Part shown: positions 55,051 through 63,926 of the stretch, piece by piece
Numbering within the stretch: the stretch's first letter is position 1
How the letters are laid out: each line of letters starts with the position of its first letter
NCBI GenBank assembly: GCA_028281235.1
Contig: JANQKG010000029.1
Span: 1 to 64,000 of the forward strand
Direction of reading: 5' to 3'
Length of the DNA: 64,000 nucleotides
Source of the DNA: Afifellaceae bacterium
Lineage (GTDB): Bacteria; Pseudomonadota; Alphaproteobacteria; Rhizobiales; Afifellaceae
Position numbers and translations under genes: made by a program
The notes under the pieces: generated by a model
Seen by the model: only the letters and a program-made list of their open reading frames with translations
Told to the model about the DNA's origin: nothing
Databases searched by the model: none

Positions 55051-56034
55051 TCAAGCCGGGAACTGGGCGTTCAGGCCGGCGCCCACATCAAACACGTCGC
55101 CTGAGATCAGAGCGGCGCCTTCGCCGCACAGGAACCTTACGCAATCGCCGATCCGCGAGGGCTCGTAGAGTCCGACGGGGAGAATGTGGCGTCCCTTGGC
55201 GCCCTCGTTGAATTGCTCAAATGTCAGGCTCTGTCCCGGAACGATGCTGGACAGGATGTAGTCATTGTCGAGCAGCTTCGTGTGCACCAGCGTCGGGCAG
55301 ACGGCGTTGCATGTCACATTCGACTTGCCGAGAGCCAGGGCGGTGCTCTTGGCAAGGCCGATAACGGCCCACTTGGTGGCGGAATAGACAGGGAAGTTTG
55401 CGCTGCCGGCGCGCCCGGTGACCGAGGACATCAGGATCATGCGTCCGGAGCCTTGCTCCCTCATGATCGGCGTTGCGGCCTGCACCGTCTTGATCACGCC
55501 TTTCAAGTTGATGTCGATGACGAGCGACAGCTCAGCCTCGTCGAAGCCTTCCAAGGCCCCGATCTGAGTGATGCCGGCATTTGCGATCGCAAAATCGAGG
55601 CTCCCGAATTCGGAGATGGCCTGATCGACAGCCGATTTCTGCGCCTCAAAGTCGCGCACATCGCCTTGCACGGAGATGCAGCCGACGCCCATCGCCTCAA
55701 TCGCCGCCTTTGTGTCGGCAAGGTCTTCCGCGGTTGCGAGCGGATAGGGCACGTCCGGAATCTGTTCGGCAATATCGAAAATCACGACATTCGCGCCGCC
55801 AGCCGCCAGCGCTTCGGCGCATGCGCGACCAATGCCGCGCGCGGCGCCGGTCACGAAGGCGGTCTTGCCGGCATATTCACCCGTCGTTTGGCTCTGCGCC
55901 ATGGCGCTGGAGGCGGAGGCCAACGCACCGGCGGCCAGTCCGATTCCGGCGGCCGTGCCGGCCAAGACGTCGCGTCTTGTCGTCTTCGCTGTTTCGGTCT
56001 GGTGATTTCTAGGGGCGTTTTCTCGGTTCGACAT
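55051..56034 (-). CDS. Tat-exported short-chain dehydrogenase/reductase, mycofactocin-type subgroup
   Basis: 327 residues. The N-terminus is a twin-arginine signal: TTRRDVLAG with the RR at residues 20-21, a weakly hydrophobic run, and cleavage after ASSAMA (residue 46). The mature part is a classical SDR: TGAARGIGRA cofactor motif, NAG as IANAGITQ, catalytic Ser in MSSVTGRAG and YSATK. Between beta strands 2 and 3 it has IAEQIPDVPYPLATAEDLAD, close to the insertion of mycofactocin-type SDRs, which hold NAD so tightly that it does not exchange. A folded, cofactor-loaded enzyme crossing by Tat would fit. The substrate is unknown. Divergent from a TetR gene. Confidence 0.85.
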   Translation of the reverse strand: MSNRENAPRNHQTETAKTTRRDVLAGTAAGIGLAAGALASASSAMAQSQTTGEYAGKTAFVTGAARGIGRACAEALAAGGANVVIFDIAEQIPDVPYPLATAEDLADTKAAIEAMGVGCISVQGDVRDFEAQKSAVDQAISEFGSLDFAIANAGITQIGALEGFDEAELSLVIDINLKGVIKTVQAATPIMREQGSGRMILMSSVTGRAGSANFPVYSATKWAVIGLAKSTALALGKSNVTCNAVCPTLVHTKLLDNDYILSSIVPGQSLTFEQFNEGAKGRHILPVGLYEPSRIGDCVRFLCGEGAALISGDVFDVGAGLNAQFPA

Positions 56035-56076
56035 GCCGCTCCTCCATCGCTAGATCGGGCTTCCGCAATGATGGGT

Positions 56077-56130
56077 AATCACTTGATTACTAAAGTCGCG
56101 CCATGCGACAAGTCAACGGTTGATTACAAG
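56077..56130. promoter_or_regulatory. Candidate TetR operator between the SDR and regulator genes
   Basis: GTAATCA (56077-56083), 2 bases, TGATTAC (56086-56092): a perfect 7+2+7 dyad in the 106-base divergent promoter region. A second half-site TTGATTAC lies at 56120-56127. The location over both promoters fits autorepression and control of the SDR by the TetR-family protein. Confidence 0.65.
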
Positions 56131-56140
56131 AGGCGACGAT

Positions 56141-56710
56141 TTGGGCGACGGAAGGACGACGAACAAACGCGACGCGGAAGCGACGGCGGAGCGGATCTTG
56201 CATTGCGCGCAGGAGGTCTTTCACAAAAGAGGCTATGACGGCGCCACGACGCGCGAGATCGCCGATCGTGCGGGTGTCAATATCGCCCTCATCAGCCGCT
56301 ACTTCGGTTCCAAGCGAGGATTGTTCGAAAAGGCCATCACGCCGTATCTCAGCCTTGAGCGGTTCTTCGATGAGCCGGTCGAAAGCCTCGCGGACAGGCT
56401 TGCGGACGTCTACGTCCATACGACGCCGATGGACGGGTTCGATCCCTTCGTTGTTTTGCTCAAGTCGGTTTCGAGCCCGGACGTTGGACCGCTTCTGATC
56501 GAAGCGCTTGAGCGGCAGGCGATAGAGCCGCTCAAGCGTGTGCTCAAGGGCAAAGACAAGGCGGCGCGGGCAACTCTGATTGCGACCCAGCTTGCCGGTC
56601 TCATTCTGCGGTTTCGCGTCCTTCAGAGCCCGCCGCGGAATGCTGCGGAGCGCGAGGCCATTCGCAAGCGGCTGACGGCCTATCTCAGCGCTCTTATCGA
56701 GGTTGGCTGA
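56141..56710 (+). CDS. TetR/AcrR-family transcriptional regulator
   Basis: 189 residues taking TTG at 56141 after GAGGCGAC; a TTG at 56120 adds seven residues. N-terminal TetR helix-turn-helix: AERILHCAQEVFHKRGYDGA then TTREIADRAGVNIALISRYF followed by GSKRGLFEKAI. The C-terminal ligand-binding part is helical and unlike characterised families in what I can see. Divergent from the Tat-exported SDR gene, with a palindrome between them, so it probably represses that gene and itself until a ligand binds. Confidence 0.92.
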   Translation: MGDGRTTNKRDAEATAERILHCAQEVFHKRGYDGATTREIADRAGVNIALISRYFGSKRGLFEKAITPYLSLERFFDEPVESLADRLADVYVHTTPMDGFDPFVVLLKSVSSPDVGPLLIEALERQAIEPLKRVLKGKDKAARATLIATQLAGLILRFRVLQSPPRNAAEREAIRKRLTAYLSALIEVG

Positions 56711-56734
56711 CGGAACCGGCAAGGTAGAAACAAA

Positions 56735-56765
56735 AAGGGCCGGCTGCGGCGCCGGCCCTTGGTGT
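56735..56765. terminator. Bidirectional hairpin terminator between TetR and L,D-transpeptidase genes
   Basis: AAGGGCCGGC (56735-56744), loop TGCGGC, GCCGGCCCTT (56751-56760): a perfect 10-base-pair stem, with an A run on the left side (a T run for the minus-strand gene). It lies between convergent genes and can serve both. Confidence 0.8.
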
Positions 56766-56784
56766 TTATACGCGTGGGGGCGGC

Positions 56785-57396
56785 TCACCGCCGCACGATC
56801 ACCTTGGCGCCCACCTTGATCTGGTCATAGAGGTGGATGACGTCCTCGTTGACCATGCGGATGCAGCCTGACGACACGGCCTGTCCGATCGACCAGGGCT
56901 GGTTGGAGCCGTGGATGCGGTAGAGTGTGGAGCCGATGTAAAGCGCCCGCGCGCCAAGCGGATTGTTGGGGCCGCCCTCCATGTACCTCGGAAGGTGCGG
57001 CTGGCGCTTGCGCATGGCCGCCGGCGGCGTCCAGCCGGGCCACTCGGCTTTCCGCGTGATGCGGTGCGTGCCGGACCATTGAAAGCCCTGGCGGCCGACG
57101 CCGACACCGTATTTCAGTGCCTTGCCGTCGCCCAGAACAAGATAGAGCCGGCGCTCGGACGTGTCGACGATGATGGTATTGGCCTTGTGTGGCCCGTCAT
57201 AATCCACGACCTCACGCGGCACGGGATTGCGCATGCTGCGCCCCGGCGTGACCTCCTGCCAGGTCTTGGTCTGTGGATCGAAGAAACGCGTCGCCGCCGC
57301 GTCTGCGGCGGGAATGCTCGTCAGAAGAAAGCCGGAAACCGCGAAAGCCGCGATGAGCCCAAATCGTGTCCCAGATCGTATCATTGTCAGCCCCAT
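56785..57396 (-). CDS. L,D-transpeptidase (YkuD domain)
   Basis: 203 residues; ATG at 57384 is an alternative start. A signal peptide (RFGLIAAFAVSGFLLTSIPA, cleavage after ADA) exports it. The catalytic YkuD domain begins IIVDTSERRLYLVLGDGKAL and carries GGPNNPLGARALYIGSTLYR, HGSNQPWSIGQAVSSGCIRM with active-site Cys in SSGCIRM, and ends VIHLYDQIKVGAKVIV. It makes 3-3 cross-links in peptidoglycan or attaches proteins to it. Insensitive to most beta-lactams apart from carbapenems (family knowledge). Confidence 0.93.
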   Translation of the reverse strand: MGLTMIRSGTRFGLIAAFAVSGFLLTSIPAADAAATRFFDPQTKTWQEVTPGRSMRNPVPREVVDYDGPHKANTIIVDTSERRLYLVLGDGKALKYGVGVGRQGFQWSGTHRITRKAEWPGWTPPAAMRKRQPHLPRYMEGGPNNPLGARALYIGSTLYRIHGSNQPWSIGQAVSSGCIRMVNEDVIHLYDQIKVGAKVIVRR

Positions 57397-57550
57397 TCAA
57401 CGCCCCTGATGGACGTGACCCTAGGGCACGGTGTTTCTCCAATCGGTTAAGCGCGGCAAGTCACGATCCTGCCAGACGAGGCTATACAGGGCCGAAAGCC
57501 GCCGGCTGTGGCCCATGTGCCACGATTCCGCCATGTTTCGCTCGGTTCGG

Positions 57551-59074
57551 TTAGCGGGGCCTTATCGCGCGCACGCCGGCGAGGAGGCCGAACGCCAAGA
57601 TTCCCGATCCGATCGCAAACCAGCTTCCCGCCGCGGCCAGGCCCGCGGTGCCCGCCCAGGAGATCGACGAGAAGGCTTCGGCGAAAGTGGCGATCCGGGA
57701 GGAGGTTTGCCGGCGTCGGAAATGGCTGCGCTTCGCCTGCTTGCGGAACCAGAGCTGGATGAGGGTGGCGGACGCAGCGGCGAGCATCACGCCGATGATG
57801 GTGACGAACGCCTCGTAGAGCGAGGTCAGCGCAAGCAGGATGATCAGCGGCGCGACGACCATAACGATGCTGCCGAGAACGGCTTCGACCTTGGCTCTCA
57901 GGATGCGCGCCTGCGGCACGGGCGCCGTCGCCACAAGGTCCGGCGCATCTTCTCCGGAGACGGCAAGCCATGCGAGACCGCCCGCCAACTGTCCGGCGGC
58001 CATCACCAGGACAGGCACCAGCACGACGATGGCCTCGCCGCCTGTTCCATAGTTGCGCCACAGCAGCAAAGCGGGTGGCAGCAGGTAGAGCACCTGCATC
58101 AGCGACTGGGAGACCAGCCAGGGATCACGCTTGAGGAGCGCCCATTCCTTACGCCGCAAGATGTGTTGCGGTGTCGTGTCGCGGAATGCGTTGGCGCGCG
58201 GCCGCTGGCGGATGAGGGTGGCGGAGACGCCCGCCGCGGCGGTGGCGTAGCTGGCGAAGCGCCCGGAGAAGGCGAGCGTGGTCGCCGCCAAGAGAACCAG
58301 GCTGGCCATGAGGACGCCGATGAGCGCGGGCACGTCACCCATGATCGCCCGCGCCGGCCACCAGAAGGGGCTGTCCAGGCCGGGCGCGATCGTCTTGAGC
58401 GCGTCGGATTGCAGGGCTGCGAAGCGCGACAGCGTGTTGGTGGAAAGGATAGCCAGCGCCTGCACGCCGATGACGAAGATGGCGCCGACGATCGCCGCGA
58501 CGATCTGTGCGACGAGCCGCGTGCGCCGCGCGCCGAGCGTGCGGAAGAGGGCGACCGTCAGCGTCAGCGCGACTGCCGAGGCGGTCAGCCCCATCGCGAC
58601 AGCCACTCCATAAGCGCCGAGCCATCTGAGGCCCCCGGAATAGGCGAGTACATTGATGAAGGGCGCGGCGAGTGGCACCGTCATCACCGTTGTGGAAAGC
58701 GCAATCGCGGCCACGCGGACGGCGAAGACTTTCCGCGCTGACACCGGCGAGGAGAAGACGAGATCGAGGTCGGCGCGCGCGTAGAAGACGCGCGTCACCA
58801 TCTCCATGGCCTGCGACAAAGTCAGCGAGCCGGAAAGCAGCGCGCATCCGGTCACCAGGATCAGCGTAGCGCGCTCCGGATCGATGCCGGACGGCGCGTA
58901 GGGACCGATCAGATGATAGGCGAGCGCGTGCATCAGCACCGCGACGATCAGGATGACGCCCGCGACGATCGGAATGCGTCGGCGCTGGCCGCCGGTGACC
59001 AGGGTCTGCCAGTCGCGCCAGGAGAGCTGCAGCTCGTGGCGCGCCAGCCAAAGGAGCGACGCGGGCTGGTTCAT
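57551..59074 (-). CDS. ABC-type exporter permease (ABC-2-like)
   Basis: 507 residues, about twelve hydrophobic segments, with both halves carrying ABC-2-type features; HELQLSWRDWQTLVTGGQRR at the N-terminus precedes the first helix. No close characterised relative is recognised. Its start overlaps the stop of the ATPase gene by 4 bases, so the two form one transporter: a single-chain permease with a dimer of the ATPase. Cargo unknown. A leading plus-strand open frame on the opposite strand (57431-58741) is not coding. Confidence 0.85.
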   Translation of the reverse strand: MNQPASLLWLARHELQLSWRDWQTLVTGGQRRRIPIVAGVILIVAVLMHALAYHLIGPYAPSGIDPERATLILVTGCALLSGSLTLSQAMEMVTRVFYARADLDLVFSSPVSARKVFAVRVAAIALSTTVMTVPLAAPFINVLAYSGGLRWLGAYGVAVAMGLTASAVALTLTVALFRTLGARRTRLVAQIVAAIVGAIFVIGVQALAILSTNTLSRFAALQSDALKTIAPGLDSPFWWPARAIMGDVPALIGVLMASLVLLAATTLAFSGRFASYATAAAGVSATLIRQRPRANAFRDTTPQHILRRKEWALLKRDPWLVSQSLMQVLYLLPPALLLWRNYGTGGEAIVVLVPVLVMAAGQLAGGLAWLAVSGEDAPDLVATAPVPQARILRAKVEAVLGSIVMVVAPLIILLALTSLYEAFVTIIGVMLAAASATLIQLWFRKQAKRSHFRRRQTSSRIATFAEAFSSISWAGTAGLAAAGSWFAIGSGILAFGLLAGVRAIRPR

Positions 59075-59853
59075 GCGGCGGCAGCCTGTCCGCTCGCTTG
59101 CTCAGCGGTCTCTTCGGCGACCAGATCGAGGAAGATGTCTTCCAGGCTGCTTCCCTCGCCGCCGGCCTGCGCGCGCAGTTCCGCAAGCGTGCCTTCCGCG
59201 ATAAGGCGGCCATTGGCGATGACGCCGATGCGCTCCGCCATGCGCTCCGCCACCTCAAGGATATGCGTTGTCATCAGCACCGTGCCGCCGGCGCGTACGC
59301 GGGCCAAGAGCACGTCCTTCACCTGGCGGGCGGAGCCGGCGTCGAGGCCGGTCAGCGGTTCGTCAAGAATGATCAGCCGCGGGTCATGCACCAGCGCACC
59401 GGCGAGCGCTACCTTCTGGCGCATGCCGCGCGAAAAGCTCTCGCAGCGCTCATGGGCGTGCGGGGCGAGGCCCAGCCAATCGATCAGCGCGTCGGCGCTC
59501 GCCCGCGCCTTGCCGGCATCGGTGTTCCAAAGGCCGGCGACGAATTCCAGATATTCGTAGGGCGTCAGCTTGTCGTAGATCATCGGCTCGTCGGAGACCC
59601 AGGCGACGATCTGCTTCGCGGCGACCTGGTCCAGCCGCGCGTCGATCCCGAAGATGGCGATGTCGCCGGCATCGGGCTGCAGGAGCCCGGCGACCATCCT
59701 GAGCGTGGTCGTCTTGCCGGCGCCGTTCGGCCCGAGCAGCGTATAGAACTCGCCGGCGCGCACCGTGAGGTCGAGCCCGTCGACGGCGGGGCGGTCGAAG
59801 CGCTTTGAGAGGCCGCGCACGTGGAGCGCCGGCGCCGGGTGTGAAGGATTCAT
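59071..59853 (-). CDS. ABC transporter ATP-binding protein
   Basis: 260 residues. Walker [22 protein letters not shown]-loop, signature [20 protein letters not shown], Walker [13 protein letters not shown] and the switch His in [16 protein letters not shown]. It resembles ATPases of ABC-2 exporters (CcmA/NatA-like). Encoded just upstream of its permease with a 4-base overlap. The substrate is unknown. Divergent from glgC. Confidence 0.92.
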   Translation of the reverse strand: MNPSHPAPALHVRGLSKRFDRPAVDGLDLTVRAGEFYTLLGPNGAGKTTTLRMVAGLLQPDAGDIAIFGIDARLDQVAAKQIVAWVSDEPMIYDKLTPYEYLEFVAGLWNTDAGKARASADALIDWLGLAPHAHERCESFSRGMRQKVALAGALVHDPRLIILDEPLTGLDAGSARQVKDVLLARVRAGGTVLMTTHILEVAERMAERIGVIANGRLIAEGTLAELRAQAGGEGSSLEDIFLDLVAEETAEQASGQAAAA

Positions 59854-59997
59854 GAAACGGGCCTGCCCTTGCGTTCTGGTGGTCTTTCCCGACTGCTTAG
59901 GGCAGTGAGGTTTCCGCCGCGTAAACCTCCATGGTTGCCCTGCCGCCGCCCAACCCCGATAGTGGCTATATTGGCCGTGTTGCGTGGGAGGGGCGTT

Positions 59998-61266
59998 GTG
60001 GCGGCATCAGAACCAAATGGCAGGCCGTTGGTGCGCGACGCCATGGCCTATGTGCTGGCCGGCGGTCGTGGCAGTCGGCTGATGGAGCTCACTGACAAGC
60101 GGGCCAAGCCGGCCGTCTATTTCGGCGGCAAGTCGCGCATCATCGATTTCGTCTTGTCGAATGCGCTCAATTCCGGCATCCGCCGCATTTCCGTGGCGAC
60201 CCAATACAAGGCCCACAGCCTCATCCGCCATATGCAGCGCGGCTGGAACTTCTTTCGGCCTGAGCGCAACGAGAGCTTCGATATCCTGCCCGCCAGCCAG
60301 CGCGTGTCGGAGACCATGTGGTACGCCGGCACGGCCGATGCGGTCTTTCAGAATATCGACATCATCCAGAGCTACGCGCCGGCCTATGTGATCGTGCTTG
60401 CCGGCGATCACATCTACAAGATGGACTACGAGCCCATGCTGCGGCAGCACGTGGACTCAGGCGCTGACGTCACGGTGGGATGCTTTGCGGTTCCGCGGCC
60501 GGAGGCGTCGGCCTTTGGCGTCATGGCGATCGATGAGACCGATACGATCGTATCGTTCCTTGAAAAGCCGCAGGACCCGCCCGGCATGCCGGGCAAGCCG
60601 GACAAGGCGCTCGCCAGCATGGGCATCTATGTCTTCGAGACGCAGTTCCTGTTCGACCAGCTCAGGCGCGATGCCGCCGATCCGAATTCAAACCACGATT
60701 TCGGCAAGGACATCATTCCCTATCTGGTGAAGAACGGAAAAGCGGTGGCGCATCAGTTCGAGACGTCGTGCGTGCGCACCAGCGACGGAGCGGAGGCCTA
60801 TTGGCGCGACGTGGGCACGATCGACGCCTATTGGGAGGCCAATGTCGATCTCACCGCGCCCGTTCCCGGTCTCGACCTTTACGACAGGAGCTGGCCGATC
60901 TGGACCTATGCGGAGATCACGCCGCCGGCCAAGTTCGTGTTCAACGACGAGGGCCGCAGAGGGCAGGCGGTGGACTCGCTGGTGTCGGGCGGCTGCATCA
61001 TTTCCGGCGCCAGCCTACGCCGCTCGTTTCTGTTCACCGGCGTTCATGTGCATTCGTTCGCCGAGGTTGAGAACGCGGTGATCATGCCCTATGTCGACGT
61101 GGCGCGAAGCGCCCGGCTGAAGAACGTCGTCATCGATCGCGGCGTGAAGATTCCGGAGGGCCTGGTCGTTGGGGAGGATCCAGAGCGCGATGCCCAGCGC
61201 TTCCGTCGGACGGAGCGCGGTGTCTGTCTCATCACTCAGCCCATGATCGACCGGCTGGCGCTCTGA
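59998..61266 (+). CDS. glgC: Glucose-1-phosphate adenylyltransferase
   Basis: 422 residues taking GTG at 59998 (GGGAGGGG just upstream); the frame is open from 59869 but those residues are not homologous. GlgC makes ADP-glucose from glucose 1-phosphate and ATP, the committed step of glycogen synthesis. Motifs: [20 protein letters not shown] (nucleotide loop), [34 protein letters not shown], and [13 protein letters not shown]. The C-terminal left-handed beta-helix has [17 protein letters not shown]. Allosteric activation by fructose-6-phosphate or pyruvate is usual in this class. 17 bases separate it from glgA. Confidence 0.96.
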   Translation: MAASEPNGRPLVRDAMAYVLAGGRGSRLMELTDKRAKPAVYFGGKSRIIDFVLSNALNSGIRRISVATQYKAHSLIRHMQRGWNFFRPERNESFDILPASQRVSETMWYAGTADAVFQNIDIIQSYAPAYVIVLAGDHIYKMDYEPMLRQHVDSGADVTVGCFAVPRPEASAFGVMAIDETDTIVSFLEKPQDPPGMPGKPDKALASMGIYVFETQFLFDQLRRDAADPNSNHDFGKDIIPYLVKNGKAVAHQFETSCVRTSDGAEAYWRDVGTIDAYWEANVDLTAPVPGLDLYDRSWPIWTYAEITPPAKFVFNDEGRRGQAVDSLVSGGCIISGASLRRSFLFTGVHVHSFAEVENAVIMPYVDVARSARLKNVVIDRGVKIPEGLVVGEDPERDAQRFRRTERGVCLITQPMIDRLAL

Positions 61267-61283
61267 AACGGAAGCCACGCGCC

Positions 61284-62735
61284 TTGCGCGTTCTCTCCGT
61301 TGCGTCGGAGGTTTTTCCGCTCGTCAAGACGGGTGGGCTCGCCGATGTGGCGGGCGCGCTGCCGGGCGCGCTGGCGCAGCGCGGCGTAACCGTGCGCACG
61401 CTTCTTCCGGGCTATCCGATTGTGCTGGAGAAGCTTGACGCGCCAAAGACGCTTCGTCGCATCAGCGGGCTCTTCGGCGGCGACGCGCGGCTCCTTGGCG
61501 CGGATGTCGATGGTCTCGACGTGCTGGTGCTCGACGCGCGCCATCTCTACGAGCGGCCGGGCAATCCCTATATCGATAGCCTCGGGCTGGACTGGCCGGA
61601 CAACGCGCAGCGGTTTGCGGCGCTGTCGAAGGTTGCCGCCGATATCGGGCTCGGGCTTTTGCCGCGCTACCGGCCGCACGTCGTGCACGCGCATGATTGG
61701 CAGGCCGGTCTGGCGCCCGCTTACCTCGCCTATGCAGGCAGAAGACGGCCGGGCACCATCATGACCGTGCACAATCTTGCCTTTCAGGGGCGTTTTCCCG
61801 CCGAGCTGCTTGGCCCGCTCGGGCTTCCTCAGAAAGCGCTGTCCATGGACGGCGTGGAATATTTCGGCGGTATCGGGTTTCTCAAAGCGGGGCTGCGCCT
61901 CGCTGACCGCATCACCACTGTGTCGCCGACCTATGCGGCGGAGATTTCCACCGTGGAAGGCGGCATGGGGCTTGGCGGTTTGATCGGCGGTCGCGCCGAT
62001 TTGCTCTCTGGCATTCTGAACGGCATTGACGAGGCGGTATGGGATCCCGCTGCCGATCCGCATCTCAAGGCCAGGCGCCGTGGCAACGGCCTGGCTTGGC
62101 GGGCGCGCAACAAGGCGGCGCTGAAGGAGCGGCTAGGTCTGACCACGCCGTCGGAGAATCTGCTGTTCGGCGTGATCAGTCGTCTCAGCGAACAGAAGGG
62201 GCTTGATCTGTTGCTCGCCGCGCTGCCGCGGCTGAAGGCGCTTGGCGCCGACTTGGTGGTGCTTGGTTCCGGCGATGCCGCGCTGGAGCGCGCATTCCTT
62301 GCGGAGGCGAGCAAAGATCCGGGGCGGATCGGTGTGTTCATCGGATACGACGAGCCGCTGGCGCATCTCGTCCAGGGCGGAACCGATGCTCTGCTCGTGC
62401 CGTCGCGCTTTGAGCCCTGCGGCCTGACGCAGCTTTGTGCCATGCGTTACGGATCGGTGCCGGTTGTCGCGCGCGTCGGCGGACTGGCCGACACGATCAT
62501 CGATGCCAACGAGATGGCGATTGCCGCGGGCGTCGCCACCGGCATCCAGTTTGCGCCGGTGGCGCGGGAGCCGCTGGAGCATGCGCTGGTGCGTGCCGCT
62601 CGATTGTGGCGGCAGCCCAAGGTCTGGCGAAGAATGCAGGCCAACGGGTTGGCGACCAATGTCGGATGGGGCGCCCCGGCGGCCCATTACGCCGCACTCT
62701 ATAAGGAGATTGCTCCGACCGATAAGACGGCGTGA
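61284..62735 (+). CDS. glgA: Glycogen synthase (ADP-glucose)
   Basis: 483 residues from TTG. A GT5-family glycosyltransferase that extends alpha-1,4-glucan with ADP-glucose. The KxGGL motif is [20 protein letters not shown] at the N-terminus; [19 protein letters not shown] and [20 protein letters not shown] follow; the C-terminal donor site has [20 protein letters not shown] and [13 protein letters not shown]. It follows glgC after 17 bases (one transcript). Branching and debranching genes (glgB, glgX) and phosphorylase are outside the window. Confidence 0.96.
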   Translation: MRVLSVASEVFPLVKTGGLADVAGALPGALAQRGVTVRTLLPGYPIVLEKLDAPKTLRRISGLFGGDARLLGADVDGLDVLVLDARHLYERPGNPYIDSLGLDWPDNAQRFAALSKVAADIGLGLLPRYRPHVVHAHDWQAGLAPAYLAYAGRRRPGTIMTVHNLAFQGRFPAELLGPLGLPQKALSMDGVEYFGGIGFLKAGLRLADRITTVSPTYAAEISTVEGGMGLGGLIGGRADLLSGILNGIDEAVWDPAADPHLKARRRGNGLAWRARNKAALKERLGLTTPSENLLFGVISRLSEQKGLDLLLAALPRLKALGADLVVLGSGDAALERAFLAEASKDPGRIGVFIGYDEPLAHLVQGGTDALLVPSRFEPCGLTQLCAMRYGSVPVVARVGGLADTIIDANEMAIAAGVATGIQFAPVAREPLEHALVRAARLWRQPKVWRRMQANGLATNVGWGAPAAHYAALYKEIAPTDKTA

Positions 62736-62740
62736 GCGGC

Positions 62741-63673
62741 CTATACCCGCTTGGAAAGCTCAGAGATCGCGCTGGCCATGCGGATTGCCACTGCGTGTTC
62801 GGAACAATGGCGCTCCCACCAATCGAGCGTGCGCTGCTGCCGCTCTGCCAGCGCATCGGGATCCGCCAGGAGGTTCTGAATCGTCCTACGGGCGGAGCGC
62901 CAGTCGCGGATGACTACAATTGGGCTCCCGACATAGAAATCCAACTCGGGTAGCGGCTCGCTTACGACGATGGCGCCGGCACGCATGGCCTCAAAATGAC
63001 GGAAGGTCTCCGGCGTGTAGTAGCCGGAAGGACACAGCGCCACGCGGCTGCTCGTCAGGATCTCGGCATATTTGTCGCCGGGCAATCCATCGCGAAATCG
63101 CTCTGTGAAAGGGATGTAGGAATTGCCGACGAACTTTAAGTGCTCCCCCAGGGGGTGGAAGGGGGCGAGCAGCCGGTACGGCAACAAGATCGGACAGTAG
63201 TGCGGATTGGCGACAACGCGGAACAGCTTCCGCCGGTTCTTTCGCAGTGCTCCGGAGAAGAACACGTCGTAGCGGCGTTCGCGCATTGGGAGCGGGGGCA
63301 GGTAGGGCGTTGAGACGACATAGCCCAGAGGCAGCGAGAACAGATTTGGTAGGAGACGCTCTGACGGCAGATAGTTTTTGAAGACGGCGAGCGTGCGTCC
63401 GCATAGCTCGTGGGGCACGCCTGACAGCTCGTCGGAGATTTGAATGATCACCGTGTTTCGCGGATCGCAATCGCTGATTTGGAGGTAGTCGGTGCTCCGG
63501 CCTGAGAAGATGATGAATTGATAGTCGAAGAAGTTCTGGCCCATTTCGAGCGCGAGGTTGCGGAAAATGCCGGCCAAGTAGCTGGCCTCACACATCTCGC
63601 CGAAAGGCCGCACGTCTCGCTGAAACGTCACGTTGGGTTGGTCGATCTCCGCTACACGAATGGAGTCGGCCAT
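62741..63673 (-). CDS. Exostosin-like glycosyltransferase family protein
   Basis: 310 residues from ATG at 63673; upstream in-frame codons to 63739 are not supported. It resembles the exostosin (GT47-like) fold: a Rossmann-like N-terminal half with FIIFSGRSTDYLQISDCDPR and a middle RRYDVFFSGALRKNRRKLF, then the conserved SRVALCPSGYYTPETFRHFE and AMRAGAIVVSEPLPELDFY segment and IVVIRDWRSA near the end. Members transfer sugars in polysaccharide synthesis. No other polysaccharide genes are adjacent except glgC-glgA on the other strand. Ends 5 bases from glgA's stop. Confidence 0.72.
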   Translation of the reverse strand: MADSIRVAEIDQPNVTFQRDVRPFGEMCEASYLAGIFRNLALEMGQNFFDYQFIIFSGRSTDYLQISDCDPRNTVIIQISDELSGVPHELCGRTLAVFKNYLPSERLLPNLFSLPLGYVVSTPYLPPLPMRERRYDVFFSGALRKNRRKLFRVVANPHYCPILLPYRLLAPFHPLGEHLKFVGNSYIPFTERFRDGLPGDKYAEILTSSRVALCPSGYYTPETFRHFEAMRAGAIVVSEPLPELDFYVGSPIVVIRDWRSARRTIQNLLADPDALAERQQRTLDWWERHCSEHAVAIRMASAISELSKRV

Positions 63674-63813
63674 GGGGCGGGTTCCGCTCTTCCTGCCTTT
63701 GTTCCGGCGGTGGCTGGGCCGGCCTACGGACGCCTGCAACGCCGGCCGATTTCGATGCCCAGCCGCTCCTACAATTGCCGTTCAGCGAAGCCGCAGCATT
63801 CAGGTTGCGGATA

Positions 63814-63888
63814 TGGTGGGCGGTACTGGGATTGAACCAGTGACCCCACGCGTGTGAAGCGTGTGCTCTCCCGCTGAGCTAACCGCCC
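63814..63888 (-). tRNA. tRNA-Val (anticodon CAC)
   Basis: Reading the minus strand from 63888: acceptor GGGCGGT, D-arm GCTC/GAGC, anticodon stem CACGC/GCGTG with loop TTCACAC (anticodon CAC, reading GUG), T-arm ACTGG/CCAGT with loop TTCAATC, acceptor ACCGCCC, discriminator A and an encoded CCA. All stems pair. 75 bases including CCA. Confidence 0.95.
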
Positions 63889-63926
63889 GCCGGCTCCCGG
63901 TCTAATAGGAGCCGCGGGAGGCGAAA

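Noticed and set aside
57431-58741. 436-codon plus-strand open frame opposite the exporter permease
   Set aside because: Arg/Gly/Asp-rich with no hydrophobic pattern, while the minus strand encodes a polytopic membrane protein overlapping its ATPase gene.
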